Positions 1 through 10,069 of a stretch of DNA of 64,000 nucleotides are shown here, in pieces. The position numbers and the translations under genes were made by a program. Each line of letters starts with the position of its first letter. Position 1 is the first letter of the stretch. The notes beneath the pieces are model-generated. The model had not been told where the DNA came from. It searched no databases and saw only the letters and a list, made by a program, of their open reading frames with translations. The DNA is from Carposina sasakii (taxonomy: Eukaryota; Arthropoda; Insecta; Lepidoptera; Carposinidae): contig CP053159.1 in assembly GCA_014607495.2 (NCBI GenBank), positions 13,461,501-13,525,500 of the forward strand. The letters are read 5' to 3'.

Positions 1-3000
1 TTGTTCGAAGATTATGATAAATGTCAATCCAGAATCGAAATATTATTACCCGACATTGACCAATTAAAGGAAAGAGAAACAACTGAGCCCCGGTTTTACT
101 CTAGCATAGCGGCAGCTAAGGTGTTAATAAATTCGCATCCATACAATATTGCTAAAGGAGTAAACAAAACATTTAACGATGATTCTGGTGGCTCCACCTC
201 GGGGAGTTTTAACATTAAATTACCTGTCATTAAATTGCCGGTTTTTGACGGAAACTATTTTTCCTGGTTAGAATTTAAAGATACTTTTGAGTCTTTGATA
301 CATGATAATGAGGCCGTACCTAATATTAACAAATTCCATTATTTACGCTCCTCTTTGAATGGAAGCGCAGCCTTAGTTATTAAAGCTATTGAGTTTACAT
401 CTAATAACTACCAAGTTGCATGGGATTTGTTATGCGAGAGATATGATAATAAAAAAATGTTAATTAACAATCATCTCAAGGCACTCTTTAAGATCGATCC
501 TATTACCAAAGAATCGTACAAGTGCATTCGTTATTTGATCGATGTTGTTACGAAAAATCTCCGCGCCTTAAGCACGCTTGGTCAACCCGTTGACAAATGG
601 GATATTTTGATAATTTACATGGTGTCAACAAAATTAGATCCAGTAACGAGCACCAAATGGGAAGAACATAGGAACTATCTTCCGGACTCGCCTTCATTAT
701 CAAGCTTTATTTCATTTCTTCGTAATAGGGCTGATATTCTTGAGACCATGCAGATGAACAGAAACGAGAAATCAGAATATAAAAATCAATCATCTGTTAA
801 CAAAAATGATCATAAAAATTCATTTACTAAGAATTATACAAAAAGTTTTCACGTTTCTGAGTCATCTAAACCTACTGTGTCATCGTCCTGCCCATTGTGC
901 AATCAAGGCCATAGAATAATTGATTGCGAAACCTTCAAATCTTTTCCCTTTGATAAAAAGTGGACAGAAGTTTCTAGATTAAACCTTTGTTCCAACTGTT
1001 TGAGAAGGGGTCATGATGTGTCATCATGCCGTCTAGGTTCATGTCGATTATGTAAACAGAAACATAATACGATTTTGCACAAACCAATTCGTGAAAATTC
1101 CATCCCTGTATCTATGCCTGTACAGTCAGCAGGATCCATTGCTTTAAATTCTGTAGATATCGGTTCTGTGGTTTTAAATTCCTCAGATAATCGTGTTTCT
1201 CAGCAAGTTCTTCTCGGTACCGCTTTAGTCAAGGTTACCAATCCTGTTACAAATAAAACTTACCTTGCTCGTGCGTTGCTGGATGCTGGCAGTCAGTCCT
1301 GCTTCATGACAAAGGACCTTAATAGTAAAATAGGTGCAGTTAATCATAGTTCTGGTAGCTTTATGATATCGGGCATTAACAATGTACAACTGCCTATTTC
1401 AGATATCTGCCACGTGTCCATTTCCTCATTAACGGAGAGTTTTTATTCAAATATTAATTGCCTAATTGTGCCGCAGATTACAGGGCAGCTTCCTAACGTC
1501 ACAGTAGATGTTTCCCAGTTAAGTATTCCTAAAAACTTAAAATTAGCTGATCCACAATTTTCTCAACCTTCATGCGTTGATTTATTGCTGGGGGCGGAAA
1601 TATTCTTTGATATCTTGTGTGCTGATAAATTGAACTTAGGTCCTAATATGCCTATTCTTCAGCTCACGAAGCTTGGCTGGATTGTAGTAGGTCCCTTAAG
1701 CATTATTCGTAAAAATGCAATTCCAACCACAATTCCTATAATTCATTGTAATTTCAGTAAGGAAATCAGTGAAATTCTAACTAAATTTTGGACTCTTGAA
1801 GAAGTGTCTACTGCCAAAAGTTTCGCTTCTCCCGACGATGAGTTCTGCGAAGAGCATTTCCTTAAGCATACTAGGCGTCTTGAAAATGGTAAATTTTGTG
1901 TTCAGATACCATTCAAGGAAAATCCTGAAAAGTCTCTGGGTGATTCTTATCACCTAGCCGCTAAACAGTTTTATAGCTTAGAAAGAAGATTAGATAAAAA
2001 TCCTGAAATAAAAAGTCAATATTGTAAATTCATTGATGAGTATGAAAGCCTAGGTCATTTGTCAAAAATTAATAAGCCCAAATTCGGTTATTACCTACCT
2101 CATCACGCCGTTATGCGGGAAAGTAGCGAAACTACTAAGTTACGAGTTGTTTTCAATGCCTCTTCTCCATCTTCAAATCGTAAATCGCTTAATGATATTC
2201 AACATATTGGTCCAGTGGTTCAGGATGAATTATTTAATATTCTGATTCGTTTTCGAGAACACAACTATGTAATCACCGGTGACATACAAAAAATGTATCG
2301 TCAAATCCTAATTGATGAGTCACAGAGGCACTTTCAATTAATTCTTTGGAGAAAGGACAAAAACCAACCTCTCCAAGTTCTACAATTGAACACCGTAACC
2401 TATGGATTCGCCTCAAGTCCCTACCTAAGTACACGCTGTTTGCGCCAGTTAGCACTTGAATATTCTGATCCAGTCATATCTGAAGTAATTAAAAACGATT
2501 TTTACATGGACGATATGCTGACTGGAGCAGACTGTGTGGAAGATGTTGCACATATACATAAAAAGGTCACAGAAGTTCTTGATTCTGCATGTTTTCCTCT
2601 ACATAAATTCAGGACTAACTGCCCACAGGCGATACAAAAATCAACGTCTGATCTACTTGACTTAAATAAACAATGTAGCGTTCTAGGAGTCCAATGGGCG
2701 CCTAATACTGACACTCTTACCTTTTCAATAAATCTAGATAAATCATCAGAAAAGGTAACTAAAAGGTCAATTCTATCCAACACCAGTAAAATTTTTGATC
2801 CTCTGGGACTCATCAGTGCTTGCACAATTACTCTTAAAATTTTGCTGCAAAAATTGTGGCAATTGAAACTGACATGGGATGAACCTGTACCCAATGACAT
2901 AAATAAGATTTGGAGTAGGCACGTCCATGACCTTGATGCTTTACTTTCAGTTTCAGTGCCAAGACACGTCTTGTGCCCGACCTCGGTTAATCGCGAGCTA

Positions 3001-5100
3001 CACACCTTTGTGGACGCATCGCAGGATGCGTATGCCGCGTGCGTGTACATGCGCACAATGGATAGCTCCGATCATGTTACCGTTCAATTACTTTGTTCTA
3101 AAACTCGTGTAGCTCCTCTTAAAACCCTTACTATACCGCGTCTTGAATTATGCGCGGCTTTGTTGGGTGCTAGGCTCGCTCATAAGATATGCGAAGCGTT
3201 GAGGAACGCTGTTCACAGGAAAGTTTTTTGGTCTGATTCCACTATCGCTTTAGGTTGGATAAAAACACAACCTAAGGTACTTAAGACTTTTGTTTGCAAC
3301 CGCATTATTGAGATTCGTGAATTAACTTCTTGTGATTCATGGAGGCATGTGCCAACCAATGACAACCCTGCCGATATGGCTTCACGAGGAGTCGTGCCTA
3401 GTAGTCTCGTAAATTCTTCCTTGTGGTGGAAGGGCCCTCATTTCTTAAAGAATAATGAGTCGAAATGGCCTTTGATTCCCAGTACACAAACAAATTTACC
3501 CGAACTAAAATCGCTTAATACTCATGTTTCTCCTGAAAATAATAATTTCATTAATTTTGAGCAGTATTCAAGTTCATTAAAATTGAAACGAATTATAGCA
3601 TATGTCTTTAGATTCATAAATAATTGCAAAAATAAAATAACTAAAATTAGTGGACCCTTAAGTCACGATGAACTTGAAAACTCTCTTACTTACCTTGTAA
3701 AGTGCGCTCAGTTGGAGTGCTTTTCAAAAGAAATAGATACACTTAACAATAAAAAATATCTTACCTCATCTAACTTGTTACAGCTCTCACTTTTTATCGA
3801 CGCCAACGGCATGCTCAGGGTAGGTGGTCGGCTCAAGAACACAGACTTTGACTTCTCTAAGAAGCATCCCTTACTGCTGGAGGGTAAACATCACTTCACA
3901 AAGATGCTTATGCGAGCCGAACACCTACGACTGCTGCACGCTGGCCCTCAACTGCTCCTATCGTCCTTTAGGGAACAGTTTTGGCCTCTTGGGGGGAGGA
4001 TCTTGGCTCGTAAAGTAGTTCGCCAATGTGTTGTCTGTTCACGATTTCGAGGCAAAACTATGGAGCCGTTGATGGGCCACCTGCCATCTAGCAGGGTTAC
4101 ACGGAACTATCCGTTTCAAATCAGTGGCACTGATTTTGCCGGCCCATTCTTAATTTCTAGTAAAAAAGGACGTGGTAACCGAATTTCAAAATGTTACCTT
4201 TGTTTATTCATTTGTTTTTGCACAAAAGCCATACATTTAGAAATAGTTAGTGATTTAAGCTCAGATGCTTTTATTTCCTGCCTTCGTCGATTCATTTCGC
4301 GCAGGGGAAAACCTGATCAAATCTATTGCGATAATGCTACTAATTTTGTTGGAGCAAACAACGAGTTATATAGAATGTTGCAATCTAGTTATAATACAAT
4401 TTATGAATTCACGGCTAATGAAGGCATAAAGTTCCACTTTATTCCCCCATATTCACCTACGTTCGGAGGTATATGGGAAGGAAATATTCGTATGTCAAAA
4501 CATTTCTTAAAGCGCGTTGTAGGTAATGCTAACTTGGTGTACGAGGAGTTGAGCACTCTTTTTACTCAAATTGAAGCAGTCCTCAACTCCCGGCCCCTAA
4601 CTCCATTATCATCTGACCCACAAGACCTTTCTCCTCTCACTCCAGGCCATTTCCTGATCGGAAGACCCTTGACGTCACTACCATCTCCTCCGGCTACAGA
4701 TGAGAGAAAGATAAGGACGAGGTATCAGCTGATTGAAACCTTACGAGAACATTTTTGGAAAAGGTGGCACCGAGAGTATCTATCCGAACTCCAAAAGAGA
4801 ACAAAATGGCGCTCTCCATACAAGGAACTTAAAACAGGTTCAATGGTTGTATTCAAGGAAGATAATCTCCCTCCAATGAAATGGAGACTGGGCAGAGTTC
4901 TTCAATTATACACTGGCAAGGATGGTGTTTCTCGCGTTGCGGATTTCCGGACTTATAGAGGCATAGAACGCCGAGCCCTTAACAAGGTGTGTCCGCTTCC
5001 GATGGACGATGAAGCATTGGAAGAAACTTCAGCTCCAGCTGTTCCTGCAGGAGCATCTGCATCTTCCAACGGCCCCCAGGATGTCTACGACCACAGCTGA
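1..5100 (+). CDS. BEL/Pao LTR-retrotransposon Gag-Pol polyprotein, 5' partial
   Basis: The frame is open from the first base to the TGA at 5098-5100 (1699 codons). Numbering here counts from base 1, and the true start lies upstream. Order of domains: a DUF1759-type Gag region near residues 75-215; cysteine/histidine knuckles at 297-309 and 330-360; an aspartic protease with DAGS at 428-431; reverse transcriptase with catalytic Asp761 and YMDD at 835-838; a Pao-type A17 region about 894-1065; RNase H with Asp1005, Glu1049, Asp1079 and Asp1125; an integrase zinc finger His1308, His1313, Cys1343, Cys1346; an integrase core Asp1378, Asp1444, Glu1493; and a DUF5641-like C-terminus about 1575-1670. 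This order is typical of BEL/Pao elements, which make Gag particles and copy and integrate their own RNA. No stop or frameshift is present, so the insertion looks recent. Confidence 0.96.
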   Translation: MFEDYDKCQSRIEILLPDIDQLKERETTEPRFYSSIAAAKVLINSHPYNIAKGVNKTFNDDSGGSTSGSFNIKLPVIKLPVFDGNYFSWLEFKDTFESLIHDNEAVPNINKFHYLRSSLNGSAALVIKAIEFTSNNYQVAWDLLCERYDNKKMLINNHLKALFKIDPITKESYKCIRYLIDVVTKNLRALSTLGQPVDKWDILIIYMVSTKLDPVTSTKWEEHRNYLPDSPSLSSFISFLRNRADILETMQMNRNEKSEYKNQSSVNKNDHKNSFTKNYTKSFHVSESSKPTVSSSCPLCNQGHRIIDCETFKSFPFDKKWTEVSRLNLCSNCLRRGHDVSSCRLGSCRLCKQKHNTILHKPIRENSIPVSMPVQSAGSIALNSVDIGSVVLNSSDNRVSQQVLLGTALVKVTNPVTNKTYLARALLDAGSQSCFMTKDLNSKIGAVNHSSGSFMISGINNVQLPISDICHVSISSLTESFYSNINCLIVPQITGQLPNVTVDVSQLSIPKNLKLADPQFSQPSCVDLLLGAEIFFDILCADKLNLGPNMPILQLTKLGWIVVGPLSIIRKNAIPTTIPIIHCNFSKEISEILTKFWTLEEVSTAKSFASPDDEFCEEHFLKHTRRLENGKFCVQIPFKENPEKSLGDSYHLAAKQFYSLERRLDKNPEIKSQYCKFIDEYESLGHLSKINKPKFGYYLPHHAVMRESSETTKLRVVFNASSPSSNRKSLNDIQHIGPVVQDELFNILIRFREHNYVITGDIQKMYRQILIDESQRHFQLILWRKDKNQPLQVLQLNTVTYGFASSPYLSTRCLRQLALEYSDPVISEVIKNDFYMDDMLTGADCVEDVAHIHKKVTEVLDSACFPLHKFRTNCPQAIQKSTSDLLDLNKQCSVLGVQWAPNTDTLTFSINLDKSSEKVTKRSILSNTSKIFDPLGLISACTITLKILLQKLWQLKLTWDEPVPNDINKIWSRHVHDLDALLSVSVPRHVLCPTSVNRELHTFVDASQDAYAACVYMRTMDSSDHVTVQLLCSKTRVAPLKTLTIPRLELCAALLGARLAHKICEALRNAVHRKVFWSDSTIALGWIKTQPKVLKTFVCNRIIEIRELTSCDSWRHVPTNDNPADMASRGVVPSSLVNSSLWWKGPHFLKNNESKWPLIPSTQTNLPELKSLNTHVSPENNNFINFEQYSSSLKLKRIIAYVFRFINNCKNKITKISGPLSHDELENSLTYLVKCAQLECFSKEIDTLNNKKYLTSSNLLQLSLFIDANGMLRVGGRLKNTDFDFSKKHPLLLEGKHHFTKMLMRAEHLRLLHAGPQLLLSSFREQFWPLGGRILARKVVRQCVVCSRFRGKTMEPLMGHLPSSRVTRNYPFQISGTDFAGPFLISSKKGRGNRISKCYLCLFICFCTKAIHLEIVSDLSSDAFISCLRRFISRRGKPDQIYCDNATNFVGANNELYRMLQSSYNTIYEFTANEGIKFHFIPPYSPTFGGIWEGNIRMSKHFLKRVVGNANLVYEELSTLFTQIEAVLNSRPLTPLSSDPQDLSPLTPGHFLIGRPLTSLPSPPATDERKIRTRYQLIETLREHFWKRWHREYLSELQKRTKWRSPYKELKTGSMVVFKEDNLPPMKWRLGRVLQLYTGKDGVSRVADFRTYRGIERRALNKVCPLPMDDEALEETSAPAVPAGASASSNGPQDVYDHS

Positions 5101-5287
5101 GGTGCGGGAGACGAGGCTAACCCGATGCCTGCGCGCTCGCCACGACGACACAGCAAATCCATAACGTATCACGTTCGCACGTACACCTAATTCTAATATT
5201 TTAAACTACTCATTGTAACGTTGTCCAAATTAAATCTTCAGTTCCTAAAAATACCTAAATCTTTTTATTTATGTCACATTATCATCG
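5101..5287. other. Non-coding stretch between the BEL ORF and a LINE remnant
   Basis: Fewer than 190 bases separate the BEL stop from recognisable LINE coding sequence. A 3' LTR should begin here, but the 5' LTR is outside the window so no repeat match can be made. If an LTR is present it is short or truncated. Confidence 0.4.
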
Positions 5288-6071
5288 ACAACTACAGAAA
5301 CTCTAAATAATCTGGGTATCCGTTTTATACACGGTCTATGTAAACTTGATCATGTTTCTCATTTTCGTAAAGAGTTAAAATGGCTCCCGATTCGTTTTCG
5401 CCGGAATGCTTATACAGGATGATTTTTGGTCGTCAACGTTCCCGAAAACTACGGAATCTCCTCATCATTACGATCATTTTTCTCCATGGAAGCATACCTG
5501 GGAAGTGTCTGGTTTCCAAAATATTAGGGTCCAAAGTTGAGTAAATAGACTGCGTTTTTCTGCATAAATGCACATAGACGCGCGTAACAGGATTTTTTCA
5601 CGAAAAATAATTAATATCTGTCTATAAAAAAACTAACATAAACACTAGACACTAAAAATTTCGCACGATCAACGAATTTAAAATTTTTTTTCAAAAAAAA
5701 AAAAAATTTTTCCCAGCATTTTTTTTGGCATAAACTTACTTTATTTCATGTACAGAATACGTACCCTTCGTTAAAGGTGGCCACAAAAAAACATCCTGTA
5801 TAATCCTCCCTTCTATATAAGATATTCAAATTTCGCTTTGCACTTAAGTATTTGAGACAAAGATTTGATTATCTTTTCTCTAGGGCCACCTAGAGCTGCG
5901 ACTGCATCGCAATTAGCAACTCCCCGTCATAATTCTGGAGCTTACGGCTATTCCTTCTCGGTGCATGCAGTCAAACTCTAGAACGATTTACCACACTCGA
6001 TGAGGGACCGCATGACGGTTGTGTCTTTCAAAAGTGAATTGAGAGATCATTTTCTTTCACTGGCTGACTGA
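5288..6071 (+). pseudogene. 5'-truncated non-LTR retrotransposon (Jockey/CR1-like), RT C-terminus, interrupted by a MITE
   Basis: The translation before 5412 reads as a LINE tail (NLGIRFIHG, LDHVSHFRKELKWLPIRFRRN). It resumes after the MITE with LLYKIFKFRFALKYLRQRFDYL, continues in another frame through SFSVHAVKL, and ends LRDHFLSLAD with a TGA at 6069-6071. A TAG stands where a conserved Trp (LWNDLP) is expected, and at least one frameshift is present. This matches the C-terminal region of insect LINE reverse transcriptases of the type that ends in xLWNxLP. The rest of the element is missing at the 5' end, as is usual for LINE copies. It is a dead fragment. Confidence 0.8.
5415..5798 (+). 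mobile_element. MITE family M2, copy 1
   Basis: The copy begins CAGGATGATTTTTGG and ends AACATCCTG, with TA on both sides. It is about 384 bp and closely similar along its length to copies at 31622-31999, 33255-33636 and 39480-39855. There is no coding capacity. It splits the LINE fragment around it. Confidence 0.85.
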
Positions 6072-6185
6072 TCGGTTTCAATTATTTGTCGAATGTTGCT
6101 TTTCCTATTGTGTTATTTATTTTATTCCTAGCCTGTATTGTAATATTATTATGTCTAACTTGTACTCTTATTATATTTATGTATA

Positions 6186-6447
6186 CAGGGTGTAACAGAA
6201 AGGGTATCTTAAGCGAAAAGGTATGTAAATAGCCCATTATTGACAACCTATATCCAAAATTTGAGACTCGAAATCACATGTTTATTTTTCAAGATTCTAT
6301 GAACATTCCTTAGTTGTTTAGGAATTTTCCATGCTATCTGGAAAAATAAACATGCGATTTCGACTCTCTCAAATTTTGTGTGTAGGTTCCTTTTAGTGGG
6401 CTATTTATATAGCTTTTCGCTTAACATACCCTTTCTGTTACACCCTG
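6186..6447. mobile_element. MITE family M1, copy 1 (long terminal inverted repeats)
   Basis: The element starts CAGGGTGTAACAGAAAGGGT and ends with the reverse complement of the same motif, flanked by TA. The two halves are largely inverted copies of one another, including AAGCGAAAAG/CTTTTCGCTT and TAGCCCA/TGGGCTA, so the whole 262 bp can fold into a hairpin. Confidence 0.85.
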
Positions 6448-6465
6448 TATATCTGTTTATATATG

Positions 6466-6902
6466 TGTCGGAGATCAAGATGTCATATCCTACAGTCGGA
6501 TCTCCAACGCCATCTATTTTCAATCGTTGAAGTTAGAAACGTCAAGTCGACAGCTATCACTGACTGGAGGACAGCTGTCACTTGGGTAAAGACAAGACAG
6601 AGTACTGAGAGGGCACCACTGTAGATTTACAACGACCACCGGGTCGTTTGAATTGAGCCGGAGGGTATTCGTCTCTTGCTTGTTGCGTCTGTCGAGCGAA
6701 GCACGGGTGCTAATCAGCCTCTGTCTTGTACTTACCACGTTTCTACGTTATCCGCTAGAATCCTAGTAATCTTGTGCGTAGATACAGTGAAAGTGTTTGT
6801 GATTCCTAATTAAGCTTGTTTACTACACGCCGCATTCTTTATTTCGGATTTTGGAAGATGTCGGACACACCTAACGGCACGCCACTCGACCCTTCTACGT
6901 CA
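6466..6902 (+). repeat. 5' LTR of the Ty3/gypsy-type element
   Basis: It matches 10418-10854 base for base except at two sites (GTCGTTTG versus GTCATTTG, and CCCTTC versus CCCATC). The last 45 bases are the first 15 codons of the polyprotein. Promoter and polyadenylation functions are expected here but were not located. Confidence 0.93.
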
Positions 6903-9845
6903 TCAGGCGTGGGATGCAACCCGGATCACCCACATGAAACACGTGCTTCAAATAGTGACTCGAGCGAAGAAAAATGGCGTCTTCTCTTCGAGCAACAAAA
7001 TCAAAATTTTCTGGCGTTGGTGCAAGCAATAAAACTACCTGCATCTTCGGACTCTATTCGCCTTCCTGATTTCGACCCAGAGAAAAGAGACATCGACGCC
7101 CGAGCTTGGATAACGACCGCGGACATGTGTATCACAGATCGACATCGCCATGGATCTTCTCTGATGATCGCGTTAAGCCACGCACTCAAGGGCGAAGCAT
7201 CATCTTGGCTGTCTTCAATATCGTTTCCTAATATGACGTGGGCCGATTTTAAGGAGCTTTTCGTAGCAAGGTATGACTGTCCTGAAACTGCTGCTTCCTT
7301 TCTCATCAGTATGCACGACAAGAAACAGAGAGATAACGAGTGCCTGGCCTCATACGCCGCTACCCTCATAACATCCTTAATGGCAAGGTGGAATGGACTG
7401 ACTACAGAACAGATAGCAATAGCCACTGTCTTAGCTCATATTTCAAAACAAGAGCCACGTGTTCAGAGGATTGCTATAACGACTGACATCAAGACGCGTA
7501 ACCATTTACAAAAGGAACTGAAGGCTGTCTCGTTCCTGAAGAGAAGTTATTCATCAAGTATTTATCGTGATGGACCTGACCTAAAAAGAAACCGACCTAA
7601 TGGATCTGCTGTGACCATCAAGTGCTTTAATTGTGGACAACTAGGCCACAAATCTCTTCAATGTCGCAACAAAGCCAATTCGAAGAAGCAAGATGACCGG
7701 TCCAAACACAGGTCCTTTCACGGGGACCATAACTCGACCAACCAACCTACAGGGAGAACCGATCGCATCACCTGCTTCAACTGCCGGGAACAAGGCCACT
7801 ATGCATCCGACTGCCCGAAGAGGAAAATCAAGGAGGGGAACAACGGTACCGGCGGCGGCACTGGAACTGGTCCAGCTAAGGAAAAGCGAGTAGACGTGTG
7901 CATTGTGAATGCGCCTTCGGGTTCTCTGCGTCACTCTGGTGAGTCATTTCCATTTACTTACGACTCAGGTTCAGAGTGTTCCTTAGTTAAAGAATCGATT
8001 GCTTTGAAATTTAGTGGTAAGCGAATTTATGACAATGTTTCTATGACTGGTATAGGACAAACTTCTATAGCCTCGACCATGCAAATTTTAACGACAATTG
8101 ACATTGACAATAATAACTTTGAGATACTCCTTCATGTTTTACCTGACCATTGTTTGCGATACAACATTATGATCGGACGTGAAATTCTAGCTATCGGTTT
8201 GACTGTACATATGTCGGTAGATAAAGTACGTTTCGAGAAAATTAACATAGTCGAATCATGTGATGTAGTTGCAAATAATGGTATAGACCTTGACTTGGTA
8301 GATACTGACGTTAGTAATGAATACAGACCTAGGTTGATTGAGATTTTAGAACGGTTCAAGCTTAGTTTCATTACCGGTACACCTACTTCTCCTGCTGACA
8401 CTGAACCTATGCAGATACGGCTCGTAGACCCGCACAAGACGGTAAATCGTCGCCCATACAGGCTGACCCCAGATGAACGTCAGATTGTGAGGGGCAAGAT
8501 CAACGAGCTGCTTAATGCTAACGTAATTAGACCTAGTTCTTCACCGTCCGCAAGCCCGATACTTTTGGTAAAAAAAAAAGACGGTTCAGATAGAATGTGT
8601 GTCGATTATAGGGAGTTGAACGATAACACCGTTGCTGACCGTTTTCCTTTACCACTCATATCTGAACAGATTGCTAGGTTGCATGGAGGACATTTTTTTA
8701 CAATTTTAGATTTAGCATCGGGATTTCACCAGATCCCTATCGAGTCGGAGTCCATAGAGCGCACAGCATTCGTGACAACTGAAGGTCAGTATGAGTACCT
8801 TACTATGCCCTTCGGTTTGAAAAATGCTCCTGCAGTGTTTCAACGTGCTCTCATACATGCTCTAGGCGATCTCGTGAACAAGTACGTTGTAGTGTACATG
8901 GATGACGTGCTAGTTGTGGCCAGTAACATCGACGAAGCTTTCGATAGACTAAAGGTAGTATTAGAAGTTCTTTCTGGGAAGGGATTTTCGTTAAATCCTA
9001 AAAAGTGCTCATTCCTGAAAGAAAAAGTAGAGTACCTAGGCTTCGAGGTGCGCCGAGGTCAAATTCGTCCGAATCCACGAAAGATAGTTGCACTTACCGC
9101 TTTACCACCGACCGGCGCTCTTAATAATCAAGGTAGATTTTATGATTTTCATTTTGATTCGGGTGCTGAGTGTTCACTAATAAAAGAAAGCGTTGCATCA
9201 AGTTTCAATGGTAAAAGAATTGCTAAAACTGTCTCTCTAACGGGAATTGGTCAAACCAGTGTATTCAGCACGCAGCAAATACTGTGTAATGTTGAAATTA
9301 ATGATTATTGTTTAGAACTTTTATTACATGTTTTACCCGATGTGTATATGCGTAGTGATATTATGCTAGGTCGTGAAATATTGAGTCAAGGCTTCGTTAT
9401 TAACTTGTCAACAAATAATTTTAGCATTTCAAAACAAAATAATTTGACAGTTTTAAATTGTGACGTTTTAACCGATTCTAGTATCAGTAACGACTTTAGT
9501 AATGTTGACACAGATATACCCTCTTGTAAAAAGTCAGATCTTTTAACTATTTTAGGTGAATATTCCAGTTATTTTACAACAGGTTTGCCAAAAACTCGTG
9601 TAACTACAGGTGAACTCGAAATTCGATTAATTGATCCGAAGTATAGAGGTCCTTTTAGGGTATCACAGGTACTTGAAGGTAATCGTTATGTTCTTAAAGC
9701 CCTTAATTCCAATAGAACCTATAAGTACGCACATGACAGACTTAGGCGAATGCCTGCGAATGACATTACCAATGACACGCTGACATGTGACCGTGATGAT
9801 AATCTGTGCGAACTTGACGGGGATGGACCGTCATGTTCTAATTAA
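6858..9845 (+). CDS. Chimeric Gag-protease-RT-protease-integrase C-terminus polyprotein
   Basis: The first in-frame ATG (6858, MSDTPNGT) lies inside the LTR and gives 995 residues. Gag carries two CCHC knuckles (C256/C259/H264/C269 and C306/C309/H314/C319). A protease with DSGS follows at 369-372, then reverse transcriptase with Asp618 and YMDD at 680-683. Just after the RT (about 9105-9125) the sequence jumps to a second protease-like segment with DSGA at 767-770, roughly half identical by eye to the first and followed by a homologous linker. At about 9635 it jumps again, from IRLIDP to KYRGPFRV, the start of an integrase C-terminal domain (from residue 928). RNase H, the integrase zinc finger and the DDE core are absent. 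The frame is nevertheless open throughout, which suggests the product is still made or that the fusion is very recent. Confidence 0.92.
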   Translation: MSDTPNGTPLDPSTSSGVGCNPDHPHETRASNSDSSEEKWRLLFEQQNQNFLALVQAIKLPASSDSIRLPDFDPEKRDIDARAWITTADMCITDRHRHGSSLMIALSHALKGEASSWLSSISFPNMTWADFKELFVARYDCPETAASFLISMHDKKQRDNECLASYAATLITSLMARWNGLTTEQIAIATVLAHISKQEPRVQRIAITTDIKTRNHLQKELKAVSFLKRSYSSSIYRDGPDLKRNRPNGSAVTIKCFNCGQLGHKSLQCRNKANSKKQDDRSKHRSFHGDHNSTNQPTGRTDRITCFNCREQGHYASDCPKRKIKEGNNGTGGGTGTGPAKEKRVDVCIVNAPSGSLRHSGESFPFTYDSGSECSLVKESIALKFSGKRIYDNVSMTGIGQTSIASTMQILTTIDIDNNNFEILLHVLPDHCLRYNIMIGREILAIGLTVHMSVDKVRFEKINIVESCDVVANNGIDLDLVDTDVSNEYRPRLIEILERFKLSFITGTPTSPADTEPMQIRLVDPHKTVNRRPYRLTPDERQIVRGKINELLNANVIRPSSSPSASPILLVKKKDGSDRMCVDYRELNDNTVADRFPLPLISEQIARLHGGHFFTILDLASGFHQIPIESESIERTAFVTTEGQYEYLTMPFGLKNAPAVFQRALIHALGDLVNKYVVVYMDDVLVVASNIDEAFDRLKVVLEVLSGKGFSLNPKKCSFLKEKVEYLGFEVRRGQIRPNPRKIVALTALPPTGALNNQGRFYDFHFDSGAECSLIKESVASSFNGKRIAKTVSLTGIGQTSVFSTQQILCNVEINDYCLELLLHVLPDVYMRSDIMLGREILSQGFVINLSTNNFSISKQNNLTVLNCDVLTDSSISNDFSNVDTDIPSCKKSDLLTILGEYSSYFTTGLPKTRVTTGELEIRLIDPKYRGPFRVSQVLEGNRYVLKALNSNRTYKYAHDRLRRMPANDITNDTLTCDRDDNLCELDGDGPSCSN

Positions 9846-9898
9846 TGTTGAGTTGACTGATTGAGAGTGGTTTACGGATACCGGATAGAGGTATTTAA

Positions 9899-10069
9899 GA
9901 GTCACTGGATGGAAGTGACTAGACTGGTATACGGAAGCTGGATGGAAGTTTCCAAGAGTCACTGGATGGAAGTGACTAGACTGGTATACGGAAGCTGGAT
10001 GGAAGTTTCCAAGAGTCACTGGATGGAAGTGACTAGACTGGTTTACGGAAGCTGGATGGAAGTTTCCAA
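9899..10069 (+). repeat. 57-bp tandem repeat, three units, in the Ty3 3' non-coding region
   Basis: The units 9899-9955, 9956-10012 and 10013-10069 each begin GAGTCACTGGATGGAAGTGA and are nearly identical. A degenerate partial unit precedes them from about 9863, and a short partial unit follows to about 10079. The unit is 19 codons long, so reading frames stay open across it by chance. There is no sign of a protein. Confidence 0.93.

Noticed and set aside
2502..3056. 184-codon minus-strand frame
   Set aside because: It is antisense to the RT and RNase H region of the BEL polyprotein, which explains the open frame.
6903..6925. Primer binding site right after the 5' LTR
   Set aside because: TGGGATGCAACC lies several bases downstream and I cannot match it to a known tRNA 3' end, so it was not called.
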